DNA from: Pseudomonas putida
Lineage (GTDB): Bacteria; Pseudomonadota; Gammaproteobacteria; Pseudomonadales; Pseudomonadaceae
Length of the DNA: 64,000 bases
Direction: 5' to 3'
NCBI RefSeq assembly: GCF_028682635.1
Contig: NZ_JANHLK010000015.1
Coordinates: forward strand, 102,873-166,872
Position numbers and translations under genes: made by a program. This document shows, piece by piece, positions 13,641 to 21,262 of this stretch; position 1 is the stretch's first letter, and every line of letters starts with the position of its first letter. The notes beneath the pieces were generated by a model that was not told where the DNA came from, ran no database searches, and saw nothing but the letters and a program-made list of their open reading frames with translations.

Positions 13641-14168
13641 CTATGAATGCTCTTTCAAAGGAAGGGTCCGCGGTCGCTCCAGCCAGGCACCTTCGCCGTC
13701 GGGAACGATTTCCACCACATCGACTTGCGAACCGCTGATGGCGACAATCCGGCCATCGTTACGCCCCAGGTAATCACCGACTTTCAGCCGATGCACCCCA
13801 CCGGCGCCGCGCAACAAGGCAAAGGAGCCCGTGGCATTGGAGAGGGTACCGACCATTTCAAACTGCTCGATATTGAAGCCCTCGAGGTACTGCTTTACCC
13901 GGTTGGGGTCCGGCTGGACATAACGCGCGCCCTGCTTGAGTGCCAGATCGACTTTGATCTGCCGGGAAAACGGGCTGCGCAGGTTGGCGGCGTTATAGGT
14001 GAATGTGGGGTAAGACCGGAATGTCGGCGTTGGTTCAATCTTGCCCGGTGCCCGCAGGCGCATTTCGTTCATGTAGGCGTCCAGGTCACTGACATCATCG
14101 CCGCCGCCACAGCCCGCCAATACGACCATCAACATCACCGGCGAAAAACCACGAAGCCGGCTCATCAT
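13641..14168 (-). CDS. pilP: Type IV pilus inner-membrane lipoprotein PilP
   Basis: Periplasmic lipoprotein linking the PilMNO inner-membrane complex to PilQ. The 175-residue product has a short hydrophobic leader with lipobox LAGC (Cys about residue 20). A flexible stretch and the beta-sandwich HR domain follow (FEMVGTLSNATGSFALLRG, VHRLKVGDYLGRNDGRI). The start ATG overlaps the pilO stop (ATGA). A second ATG immediately follows, so the true start could be one codon later. Confidence 0.95.
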   Translation of the reverse strand: MMSRLRGFSPVMLMVVLAGCGGGDDVSDLDAYMNEMRLRAPGKIEPTPTFRSYPTFTYNAANLRSPFSRQIKVDLALKQGARYVQPDPNRVKQYLEGFNIEQFEMVGTLSNATGSFALLRGAGGVHRLKVGDYLGRNDGRIVAISGSQVDVVEIVPDGEGAWLERPRTLPLKEHS

Positions 14169-14785
14169 TGCAGCCCCTTGTCGTTGTAACGGTAGGTCTT
14201 GGCCAGGATGCTCATGCGTAACTTCGGACCGGCGTCGGGATTGATCGGCGCCAGGTCGAAATCATGCAGGGTGACGATACGCGGCAATCCGGCCACGCCA
14301 CTGACGAACGTGGCCAGGTCGTGATAGGCGCCGGTGACCGTGATCTGGATCGGCAACTCGATGTAGAACGGCTGGGAGACCTCCGGCAGCAGCTTGATCT
14401 CTTCGAACTCCAGGCCACTGCCCAGCCCCGTTCGCGTGATGTCTTCCAGCAAGCCGGGGACTTCGGTGTCGCTGGGCAGTTGCCGTAACAGTACGCCGAA
14501 GGAGTTTTCCATCTCCTTCATCTGCTGGGTGTAGAGCTGCAGATTCGCCGCCATGTGGGATTTGCTGGCAAATTGCTCCTTGAGGGTAGATTCCTCCTCG
14601 CGCTTGAGTTCGAGCTGATGTTCCAGCTCGCTCGTGGAAAAGTTGTAGCCGATCGACAGCACCAGGATCGCGACCACAATGCCCATCAGGATTTTGATCG
14701 CGGGTGGCCAGGAACCCATGTTGCTGCTGTCCAGCTCGTTGATGTCGATCCGGCGCAACCCTTCGATCCATTCGGACGGACTCAT
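14165..14785 (-). CDS. pilO: Type IV pilus assembly protein PilO
   Basis: Bitopic inner-membrane protein that pairs with PilN in the pilus alignment complex. The 206 residues comprise a short cytoplasmic N-terminus with an amphipathic LRRIDINELDSSN segment, a single transmembrane helix at about 28-48 (AIKILMGIVVAILVLSIGYNF), a periplasmic coiled coil (to about 100) and a ferredoxin-like C-terminal fold. It overlaps pilN by ATGA and pilP likewise, which points to tight translational coupling. Confidence 0.95.
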   Translation of the reverse strand: MSPSEWIEGLRRIDINELDSSNMGSWPPAIKILMGIVVAILVLSIGYNFSTSELEHQLELKREEESTLKEQFASKSHMAANLQLYTQQMKEMENSFGVLLRQLPSDTEVPGLLEDITRTGLGSGLEFEEIKLLPEVSQPFYIELPIQITVTGAYHDLATFVSGVAGLPRIVTLHDFDLAPINPDAGPKLRMSILAKTYRYNDKGLQ

Positions 14786-15348
14786 TCGCTGTCCTCCCCA
14801 GCCGCAGGCTGGGTCTGACGAACGGTCAACTGAAAAACGTTGGTCTGGTCGACTTGCCCCGCGGTCGTCGCCTTGACTTCAGTGAGACTGGGCGCATCGA
14901 ACCAGTCGGACTGGTCCAGGTTACGCATCAGGTCTGAAACACGGTTGTTCGATTGCGCCGCACCGGTGATGGACAAGGTCTTGCCGGCCATTTTGACTTC
15001 AGTGAAATACACGCCATCGGGCAAGGTCCGCGCCAGCTGATCAAAAATTCGCCCGCTGATCGGGCGATTGCCCTGCAGGTCCTGGATGATGCGCATACGC
15101 TCGACCAACTGCTGACGACGAGCCTTGAGATCACTGATCTGCTTGATCCGCTCGTCGACCACGGCGATCTGCTTGCCGATGTAATCGTTACGCGCAATCT
15201 GCCGCTCGATGGCGCTGCTGATGACCTGGTTGGCCATGAGCAATGCACCTGCCGATCCCGCCAGCACACCCACCAACACCAGGAGAAAGCGCTTGCGCCG
15301 CTGCTCACGCCGCTCTTCGCGCCAGGGTAATAGATTGATCCGGGCCAT
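14782..15348 (-). CDS. pilN: Type IV pilus assembly protein PilN
   Basis: Inner-membrane partner of PilO that binds cytoplasmic PilM through its N-terminal INLLPW motif, here MARINLLPWREE. A single transmembrane helix (about residues 20-42), a coiled coil and a periplasmic fold follow; 188 residues. I placed the start at the ATG at 15348 because the INLLPW motif is normally at the extreme N-terminus and this ATG overlaps the pilM stop as TGATG. A longer reading frame upstream would add ten residues of no family character. Confidence 0.95.
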   Translation of the reverse strand: MARINLLPWREERREQRRKRFLLVLVGVLAGSAGALLMANQVISSAIERQIARNDYIGKQIAVVDERIKQISDLKARRQQLVERMRIIQDLQGNRPISGRIFDQLARTLPDGVYFTEVKMAGKTLSITGAAQSNNRVSDLMRNLDQSDWFDAPSLTEVKATTAGQVDQTNVFQLTVRQTQPAAGEDSE

Positions 15349-16409
15349 CAGTCGAAACTCCTGAGGGCCAGCCCGCAAGCAATCATCAGCGCGGGCGCAT
15401 CGCTGGCCAGGGCCGCGGCGTTGACCTTGCTGCTCAAGGTCATGTCGGCAAACGGATTGGCCACCCGGGTCGGCGTACCCAATTGCTGCTCGATCAACTG
15501 GTCCAGACCGGACACCGACGCGGTCCCGCCCACCAGCAGTATGTGGTCGACCGCGGTGTAATGGCCCGAAGCAAAGAAGAACTGCAACGAACGCGACACT
15601 TGCTGCACCAGGGCCTCACGAAACGGCTGCAACACAACGCTGACATAATCGTCCGGCAAACCGCCCTGCTTCTTCGCCAGGCCGGCCTGCTCGACGGTCA
15701 GGCCGTATCGGCGCTGAATGTCCTCGGTGAGCTGGCGGCCACCAAACAATTGCTCGCGGGTGTAGATGATCCGCCCGTCATGCAGCACGCTCAGGGTGGT
15801 CATGGTTGCTCCAACATCGACCACCGCCACCAGTCGCCCTTGCAAGCCCCCTCCCTGGCTCTTCAGCAAGCTGAACGATCGCTCCAGGGCATAGGCCTCG
15901 ACGTCGACCACGCGCGCAGTCAGGCCCGCCAGGGCCAGGGCTGCCTCACGGATTTCGACGTTTTCCTTGCGACAGGCGGCCAGCAACACGTTGACCCGCT
16001 CAGGATTGCGCACTGACGCGCCCTGGACTTCGAAATCGATGGCCACTTCGTCCAGCGGATAAGGAATGTACTGATCGGCCTCGATCTTCAGCTGGTCTTC
16101 CATCTCGTCGTCGGAAAGGCCGGCATCCATCTCGATGGTCTTGGTGATCACCGCCGAACCGGCCACGGCCACGGCAACGCCCTTGAGACTGGTGCGAGCC
16201 TTGGCCAGCACACGCGTCAAGGCCTGGCCCACGCCATCGAGCTCGGCGATATTTTTCTCGATGACCACACTGGGGGGTAACGACTCGACCGCGTAGGCTT
16301 CGACACGATAGCCATTGCCCTGCCGGCTCAGCTCCAGCAGCTTCACCGATGTCGAGCTGATATCGATGCCAAGGAGCGACCTGGCCTTTTTATTGAAGAG
16401 TCCTGGCAC
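15348..16409 (-). CDS. pilM: Type IV pilus actin-like ATPase PilM
   Basis: Cytoplasmic actin/FtsA-fold protein that binds ATP and the PilN N-terminus. It carries LLGIDISSTSVKLLELS (phosphate 1), VAVVDVGATMTTLSVL (phosphate 2) and the adenosine motif ILLVGGTASVSGLDQ. I chose the GTG at 16409 (MPGLFNKK, 353 residues, the usual family length) with AGGGA 8 bases upstream. The open frame continues another 28 codons upstream with no family match. First gene of pilMNOPQ, divergent from ponA. Confidence 0.94.
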   Translation of the reverse strand: MPGLFNKKARSLLGIDISSTSVKLLELSRQGNGYRVEAYAVESLPPSVVIEKNIAELDGVGQALTRVLAKARTSLKGVAVAVAGSAVITKTIEMDAGLSDDEMEDQLKIEADQYIPYPLDEVAIDFEVQGASVRNPERVNVLLAACRKENVEIREAALALAGLTARVVDVEAYALERSFSLLKSQGGGLQGRLVAVVDVGATMTTLSVLHDGRIIYTREQLFGGRQLTEDIQRRYGLTVEQAGLAKKQGGLPDDYVSVVLQPFREALVQQVSRSLQFFFASGHYTAVDHILLVGGTASVSGLDQLIEQQLGTPTRVANPFADMTLSSKVNAAALASDAPALMIACGLALRSFD

Positions 16410-16493
16410 TAACAATTTCCCTATGACTTTCCGTGTGTTACGGACTCCATAACGGGGGTTGCGTTCAAACCACCCGTCTTGACAGCAGCGCAA

Positions 16494-16524
16494 ATAACGC
16501 CATGGACGGAAAAATGCTTATAAT
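16494..16524 (+). promoter_or_regulatory. Probable sigma-70 promoter of ponA (extended -10)
   Basis: A perfect TATAAT at 16519-16524 is preceded by TGCT, giving an extended -10. The matching -35 region (near 16496-16501) is poor, as extended -10 promoters allow. It lies in the 214-base divergent gap between pilM and ponA, about 100 bases before the ponA start. Confidence 0.5.
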
Positions 16525-16623
16525 GCCCAGCGTTTTTTTCCGCTTTTTCTCAAGCGCGGGTCGTTCGCCTTTAGCCTGAACCCTGATGCCAAATTCATTT
16601 TTTACCCTGGATGTCCAAAAGCC

Positions 16624-19065
16624 TTGATTCGTCTGCTGAAATTTTTCGGTTGGTCCATCGTCGCCGTATTCTGCGGACTGCTTCTGGGTCTGAGTGGGGC
16701 GTTTCTTTACCTTAGTCCCGGATTACCGTCCGTAGAGGCACTGAGAAGCATCCAGTTGCAGATCCCTTTGCGGGTCTACAGCAGCGATAACAAGTTGATC
16801 GCAGAATTCGGCGAAATGCGCCGCACACCGATCCGTTTCGCCGACATTCCCCCCAACTTCATTAATGCGTTACTAAGTGCTGAAGACGACAACTTCGCCA
16901 ACCATTACGGCGTCGATCCCAGCAGCCTGATGCGTGCCGCCACGCAACTGGTGAAAAGCGGCCATATCCAGTCCGGCGGCAGCACTATCACCATGCAGGT
17001 GGCAAAAAACTTCTTCCTGACCAGCGAACGCAGCTTCTCGCGCAAAACCACCGAGATCCTCCTGGCCCTGCAGATCGAACGACAGCTGACCAAGGACGAA
17101 ATCCTCGAGCTCTACGTCAACAAGATCTATCTGGGCAACCGTGCCTACGGCATCGAAGCGGCGGCGCAGGTGTATTACGGCAAGTCGATTCGCGACATCA
17201 GCCTGGCGCAGATGGCGATGATCGCCGGCCTGCCCAAGGCTCCTTCACGCTTCAACCCGCTGGCCAATCCGGCCCGCAGCAAGGAGCGTCGCGACTGGAT
17301 CCTGGGGCGCATGTACAAGCTGGGCAAGATCAGCGAAGCCGACTACACCACCGCCGTCAACGAGCCCCTGAACGCCAGCTATCACGTGCCGACGCCGGAA
17401 GTGAACGCGCCCTACATCGCCGAGATGGCCCGCGCCGAAATGGTCGGTCGCTATGGCAGCGATGCATACACCGAAGGTTTCCGCGTTACCACCACGGTGC
17501 CGAGCAACCTTCAGGAAATGGCCAACACCGCCGTCCACGAAGGCTTGATGACCTATGACCAGCGTCATGGCTATCGGGGCCCCGAGTCCCGCCTGCCGGG
17601 CAAGACGCGCGAGGCGTGGGCAACCGAACTGACCAAGCAACGCACCATCAGCGGCCTTGAACCGGCCATCGTCACCCAGGTCGACAAGAGCGGCCTGCAG
17701 GTGCTGACCCGCACCGGCAGCGAACACGTTGGCTGGGACAGCATGAAATGGGCTCGCCCGTTCCTGAACACCAACAGCATGGGCGCCAATCCGAAACAAC
17801 CGTCGGACGTAGCCCAGGTCGGCGACCTGATTCGCGTGCAGCGCCAGGCGGACAACTCGCTGAAATTCAGCCAGATCCCCCAGGCCCAGGGCGCACTGGT
17901 CTCCCTTGACCCGCAAAACGGCGCCATCCGCTCGCTGGTCGGCGGTTTCGCCTTTGAGCAGAGCAACTACAACCGCGCCCTTCAGGCCAAGCGCCAGCCG
18001 GGTTCGAGCTTCAAGCCGTTCGTCTACAGCGCGGCACTGGATAACGGCTACACCGCCTCCAGCCTGGTGAACGACGCACCGATCGTGTTTGTCGACGAGT
18101 ACCTGGACAAGGTCTGGCGTCCGAAAAACGATACCAACACCTTCCTCGGTCCGATCCGCCTGCGCGAAGCGCTCTACAAGTCGCGCAACCTGGTTTCGAT
18201 CCGCCTGCTACAGGCGATGGGCGTTGGCAAGACCATCGACTACATCAGCCGCTTTGGCTTCAACAAGCAGGACCTGCCGCCCAACCTGTCCCTGGCCCTG
18301 GGTACCGCAACCCTGACGCCGATGGAAATCGCCACGGGCTGGAGCACCTTCGCCAACGGCGGCTACAAGATCACCCCGTACATCATCGACAAGATCGAAA
18401 GCCGCAACGGCGACACGCTGTTCGTCGCCAACCCGCCCAGCGTGCCAAAAGGCGCTGTCGCGACCGACGGAATCGCCGCACCTGCCGCCGAAGCCTTTAC
18501 GGTCAATGCAACACCTGGCCAGGTGCCGGGCGAGCAATCGGCAGCGCAAACGCCCGCCGTGGCTGAGCGTATTGTCGATGGACGGACAACCTACATCCTC
18601 AACAGCATGCTCGAAGACGTGATCAAACTCGGTACCGGCCGTCGCGCGCTGGCACTGGGTCGTGGCGACATCGCCGGCAAGACCGGCACCACCAACGAGT
18701 CCAAGGACGCCTGGTTCTCCGGCTACAACGCCGATTACGTCACCACCGTCTGGACGGGCTTTGACCAGCCCGAGAGCCTGGGTCGCAAGGAGTTTGGCGG
18801 CACCGTCGCCCTGCCGATCTGGATGAACTACATGGGCGCTGCGCTCAAAGACATGCCGCCACACACCCAGCCAGAGCCGGAAGGCATCCTCAGCCTGCGG
18901 GTAGACCCTGTCAGTGGCCGTGCAGCCACTCCAGGCACGCCAGGAGCCTACTTCGAACTGTTCAAGGTCGAAGATACGCCGCCGACGGGCAATGAGCTGG
19001 GCAACGGCAATGCGCCAGGCAGCCCGCTGCCGGCGGATGAAGCGGCACCGATCGATTTGTTCTGA
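16624..19065 (+). CDS. ponA: Penicillin-binding protein 1A (bifunctional transglycosylase/transpeptidase)
   Basis: Class A PBP that polymerises and cross-links peptidoglycan. The 813-residue product has an N-terminal transmembrane anchor (about 8-32). The GT51 glycosyltransferase domain carries LLSAEDDNFANHYGVD (catalytic Glu), GGSTITMQVAKN and EILELYVNKIYLG. An OB-like insertion follows, then the transpeptidase domain with nucleophile Ser in SSFKPF (an SXXK motif), SRN (SXN) and KTGTTN (KTG). It starts at TTG 16624, where the N-terminal MIRLLKFFGW resembles the P. aeruginosa protein. It ends at a strong terminator. The placement divergent from pilM is conserved in Pseudomonas. Confidence 0.97.
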   Translation: MIRLLKFFGWSIVAVFCGLLLGLSGAFLYLSPGLPSVEALRSIQLQIPLRVYSSDNKLIAEFGEMRRTPIRFADIPPNFINALLSAEDDNFANHYGVDPSSLMRAATQLVKSGHIQSGGSTITMQVAKNFFLTSERSFSRKTTEILLALQIERQLTKDEILELYVNKIYLGNRAYGIEAAAQVYYGKSIRDISLAQMAMIAGLPKAPSRFNPLANPARSKERRDWILGRMYKLGKISEADYTTAVNEPLNASYHVPTPEVNAPYIAEMARAEMVGRYGSDAYTEGFRVTTTVPSNLQEMANTAVHEGLMTYDQRHGYRGPESRLPGKTREAWATELTKQRTISGLEPAIVTQVDKSGLQVLTRTGSEHVGWDSMKWARPFLNTNSMGANPKQPSDVAQVGDLIRVQRQADNSLKFSQIPQAQGALVSLDPQNGAIRSLVGGFAFEQSNYNRALQAKRQPGSSFKPFVYSAALDNGYTASSLVNDAPIVFVDEYLDKVWRPKNDTNTFLGPIRLREALYKSRNLVSIRLLQAMGVGKTIDYISRFGFNKQDLPPNLSLALGTATLTPMEIATGWSTFANGGYKITPYIIDKIESRNGDTLFVANPPSVPKGAVATDGIAAPAAEAFTVNATPGQVPGEQSAAQTPAVAERIVDGRTTYILNSMLEDVIKLGTGRRALALGRGDIAGKTGTTNESKDAWFSGYNADYVTTVWTGFDQPESLGRKEFGGTVALPIWMNYMGAALKDMPPHTQPEPEGILSLRVDPVSGRAATPGTPGAYFELFKVEDTPPTGNELGNGNAPGSPLPADEAAPIDLF

Positions 19066-19081
19066 TCGCAGGACCAACAGA

Positions 19082-19117
19082 AAGCCCCGCTCTTCTTCAG
19101 AAAGCGGGGCTTCTTTT
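19082..19117 (+). terminator. Rho-independent terminator of ponA
   Basis: AAGCCCCGCT pairs with AGCGGGGCTT across a short loop, followed by CTTTTT, 17 bases after the ponA stop. Confidence 0.9.
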
Positions 19118-19137
19118 TACCCGGGCTTCCTGCCAGA

Positions 19138-19204
19138 CCATCGCCAGCAGGCTGGCTCCCACAGGGAACGCATTCCAATGTGGGAGCTAGCCTGCTGGCG
19201 ATGG
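19138..19204. repeat. REP inverted pair (REPIN), gctggcgatgg type
   Basis: ccatcgccagcaggctggct with cccaca is mirrored about 20 bases later by tgtgggagctagcctgctgg then cgatgg. It lies between the convergent terminators of ponA and maeB. Confidence 0.85.
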
Positions 19205-19234
19205 CCTGACAGACAATACAAAACCATCAGGCAT

Positions 19235-19268
19235 AAAAAAGCCCCGACTTTCACAAGCCGGGGCTTTT
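19235..19268 (-). terminator. Rho-independent terminator of maeB
   Basis: On the minus strand AGCCCCGGCTT pairs with AAGTCGGGGCT, followed by six T residues; it lies just beyond the maeB stop at 19289. Confidence 0.9.
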
Positions 19269-19288
19269 GGTTGAAGCGCTACAACGAC

Positions 19289-20557
19289 TTAGCCGTTGAA
19301 CACGTCATCCACGCTTTTCAGCGGGTAGTTCTTCGGATACGGCAGGGTTGCCACGCCGGTCTCGATTGCGGCCTTGGCCACGGCATCGGAGATCACGGTG
19401 ATCAGGCGAGCGTCCATTGGTTTCGGAATGATGTACTCACGACCGAATTCCAGCTTGATGCCGCCGTAGGCGTCGCACACTTCCTGAGGTACTGGCAGCT
19501 TGGCCAGTTCGCGCAGGGCGTTGGCCGCAGCCACTTTCATCTCTTCGTTGATGCGCTTGGCGCGAACGTCCAGGGCGCCACGGAAGATGAACGGGAAGCC
19601 TAGAACGTTGTTGACCTGGTTCGGGTAGTCCGAACGACCGGTGGCCATGATCACGTCGTCACGGGTGGCGTGCGCCAGCTCCGGGGAGATTTCCGGATCC
19701 GGGTTCGAGCAAGCGAACACGATCGGGTTGGCTGCCATGGACTTCAGGCCTTCCGGGCTCAGCAGGTTCGGGCCAGACAGGCCGACGAACACGTCTGCGC
19801 CTTGCAGGGCGTCTGCCAGGGTGCGCTTGTCGGTCGCGTGAGCGAAGACGGCCTTGTACTGGTTCAGGTCGTCACGGCCGGAGTGAATCACGCCGGTACG
19901 GTCGACCATGTAGATGTTTTCGATGTTGGCGCCCATGCTCACCAGCAATTTCATGCAGGAGATGGCGGCCGCACCGGCACCCAGGCAGACGATCTTGGCG
20001 TCAGCCAGGGTTTTGCCGGCGATTTCCAGGGCGTTGATCATGCCGGCCGCGGTCACGATGGCGGTGCCGTGCTGGTCGTCGTGGAATACCGGGATGTCGC
20101 ACTGCTCGATCAGGGCACGTTCGATCTCAAAGCACTCAGGTGCCTTGATGTCTTCCAGGTTGATGCCACCGAAGGTGATGGAGATGCGCTTGACGGTGTC
20201 GATGAAGGCTTGCGGGCTTTCGGAATCGACTTCGATGTCGAAAACGTCGATGCCGGCGAAGCGCTTGAACAGTACGCCCTTACCTTCCATCACTGGCTTG
20301 GAAGCCAATGGGCCGAGGTTACCCAGGCCCAGAATCGCGGTGCCATCGGAAATGACTGCAACCAGGTTGCCTTTGCCGGTGTATTTGTAGGCCAGCTCAG
20401 GATCGCGGGCGATCTCGCGTACTGGTTCAGCTACGCCGGGGCTGTAGGCCAGCGACAGGTCGCGGGCGGTAGCGGTGGCCTTGGTGAGCTCGACACTCAG
20501 CTTCCCTGGACGAGGATTGGCGTGATATTCGAGAGCGGCAGTTTTCAGATCAGACAT
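19289..20557 (-). CDS. maeB: Malic enzyme (NAD(P)-dependent, short form)
   Basis: Oxidative decarboxylation of malate to pyruvate, feeding NAD(P)H and pyruvate pools. The 422-residue product contains the malic N-terminal domain (YSPGVAEPVREIA, the VISDGTAILGLGNLG segment with the Lys of MEGKGVLFK) and the metal site ICE-like FHDDQHGTA. The Rossmann motif is CLGAGAAAISC. It lacks the C-terminal phosphotransacetylase-like domain of the long E. coli MaeB, so it is the short type; cofactor preference cannot be read confidently. Single-gene unit with its own terminator. Confidence 0.93.
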   Translation of the reverse strand: MSDLKTAALEYHANPRPGKLSVELTKATATARDLSLAYSPGVAEPVREIARDPELAYKYTGKGNLVAVISDGTAILGLGNLGPLASKPVMEGKGVLFKRFAGIDVFDIEVDSESPQAFIDTVKRISITFGGINLEDIKAPECFEIERALIEQCDIPVFHDDQHGTAIVTAAGMINALEIAGKTLADAKIVCLGAGAAAISCMKLLVSMGANIENIYMVDRTGVIHSGRDDLNQYKAVFAHATDKRTLADALQGADVFVGLSGPNLLSPEGLKSMAANPIVFACSNPDPEISPELAHATRDDVIMATGRSDYPNQVNNVLGFPFIFRGALDVRAKRINEEMKVAAANALRELAKLPVPQEVCDAYGGIKLEFGREYIIPKPMDARLITVISDAVAKAAIETGVATLPYPKNYPLKSVDDVFNG

Positions 20558-20703
20558 TTTGGCATTCCGCTTTTACTGTTGGACAGACTGGTCAGCGAGG
20601 ATACGCGCCTGGCAAAATCCCCACAAGACTGACCGGTCACCCCTGTCAAGCGCCCGCCCCTACGACTTTGGGCCAAGAGCCACGGAACACAAGGGATAGA
20701 CTG

Positions 20704-20733
20704 TTCACAATCCCCTTAAAAAATGTCTACAAT
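20704..20733 (+). promoter_or_regulatory. Candidate orphan sigma-70 promoter on the plus strand
   Basis: TTCACA (20704-20709) and TACAAT (20728-20733) are separated by 18 bases, a good sigma-70 match. No plus-strand gene follows before the terminator hairpin at 20771-20801. The overlapping minus-strand sequence ATTGTAGACA may instead be an operator half-site for maeB. Confidence 0.35.
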
Positions 20734-20770
20734 ATTTTGAGATTGGCCCGTGCAGCCAAATCACAGACAC

Positions 20771-20801
20771 AAAAAAGGCGTCCCGGGGGACGCCTTTTTC
20801 A
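20771..20801. terminator. Bidirectional Rho-independent terminator downstream of rpmE
   Basis: AAAAGGCGTCCC-GG-GGGACGCCTTTTT gives T-tracts on both strands. On the minus strand it lies about 45 bases after the rpmE stop. Confidence 0.88.
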
Positions 20802-20843
20802 TCAGCATGGCAAAACAGTGACGTTTTCCCAGGTTGATCGGCC

Positions 20844-21062
20844 TTAGGCCTTTTTCGCACCGAAAGCACCGAAACGGTCTGCGAAGCGCTGAACGCGGCC
20901 GCCAGTGTCCAGAGTCTTCTGCTTACCGGTGTAGAACGGGTGGCATTCGTTGCAAACGTCGATCGCCAGGGCTTTGCCGAAGGTCGAACGGGTTTCGAAC
21001 TTGTTGCCGCAGCTGCAGGTAACAGCAACTGCTGGGTATTCTGGATGGATATCAGCTTTCAT
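20844..21062 (-). CDS. rpmE: 50S ribosomal protein L31 (zinc-binding form)
   Basis: The 72-residue ribosomal protein of the large subunit begins MKADIHPEYPAVAVTCSCGN. The four zinc-ligand cysteines are present (C16, C18, C37, C40 in CSC and CNECHPFYTG), so this is the C+ form rather than the zinc-independent paralogue. A GAGGAAA ribosome-binding site precedes the ATG. It is divergent from priA, an arrangement also seen in other gamma-proteobacteria. Confidence 0.97.
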   Translation of the reverse strand: MKADIHPEYPAVAVTCSCGNKFETRSTFGKALAIDVCNECHPFYTGKQKTLDTGGRVQRFADRFGAFGAKKA

Positions 21063-21262
21063 GGTGTTTTCCTCAGGCTAGCGTGCCGCCACCCAACACT
21101 ATTGTTGAATACCGCACGTAATTAGGCCGCGGATTCTACCAGACAATGCCAATCACGCAAGCTGTCCCTCAAACCGGTCGTCTGCTAGGCTCCCGACCCA
21201 AAGCGCGATCCTTGTGGTTATGTGTCAAACCCTTCATTGCCTGTTAATCGAGACTCCCCCGC

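Noticed and set aside
16479..16484. A perfect TTGACA as -35 for ponA
   Set aside because: It is 34 bases from the TATAAT at 16519, too far for a sigma-70 pair; the extended -10 alone is more plausible.
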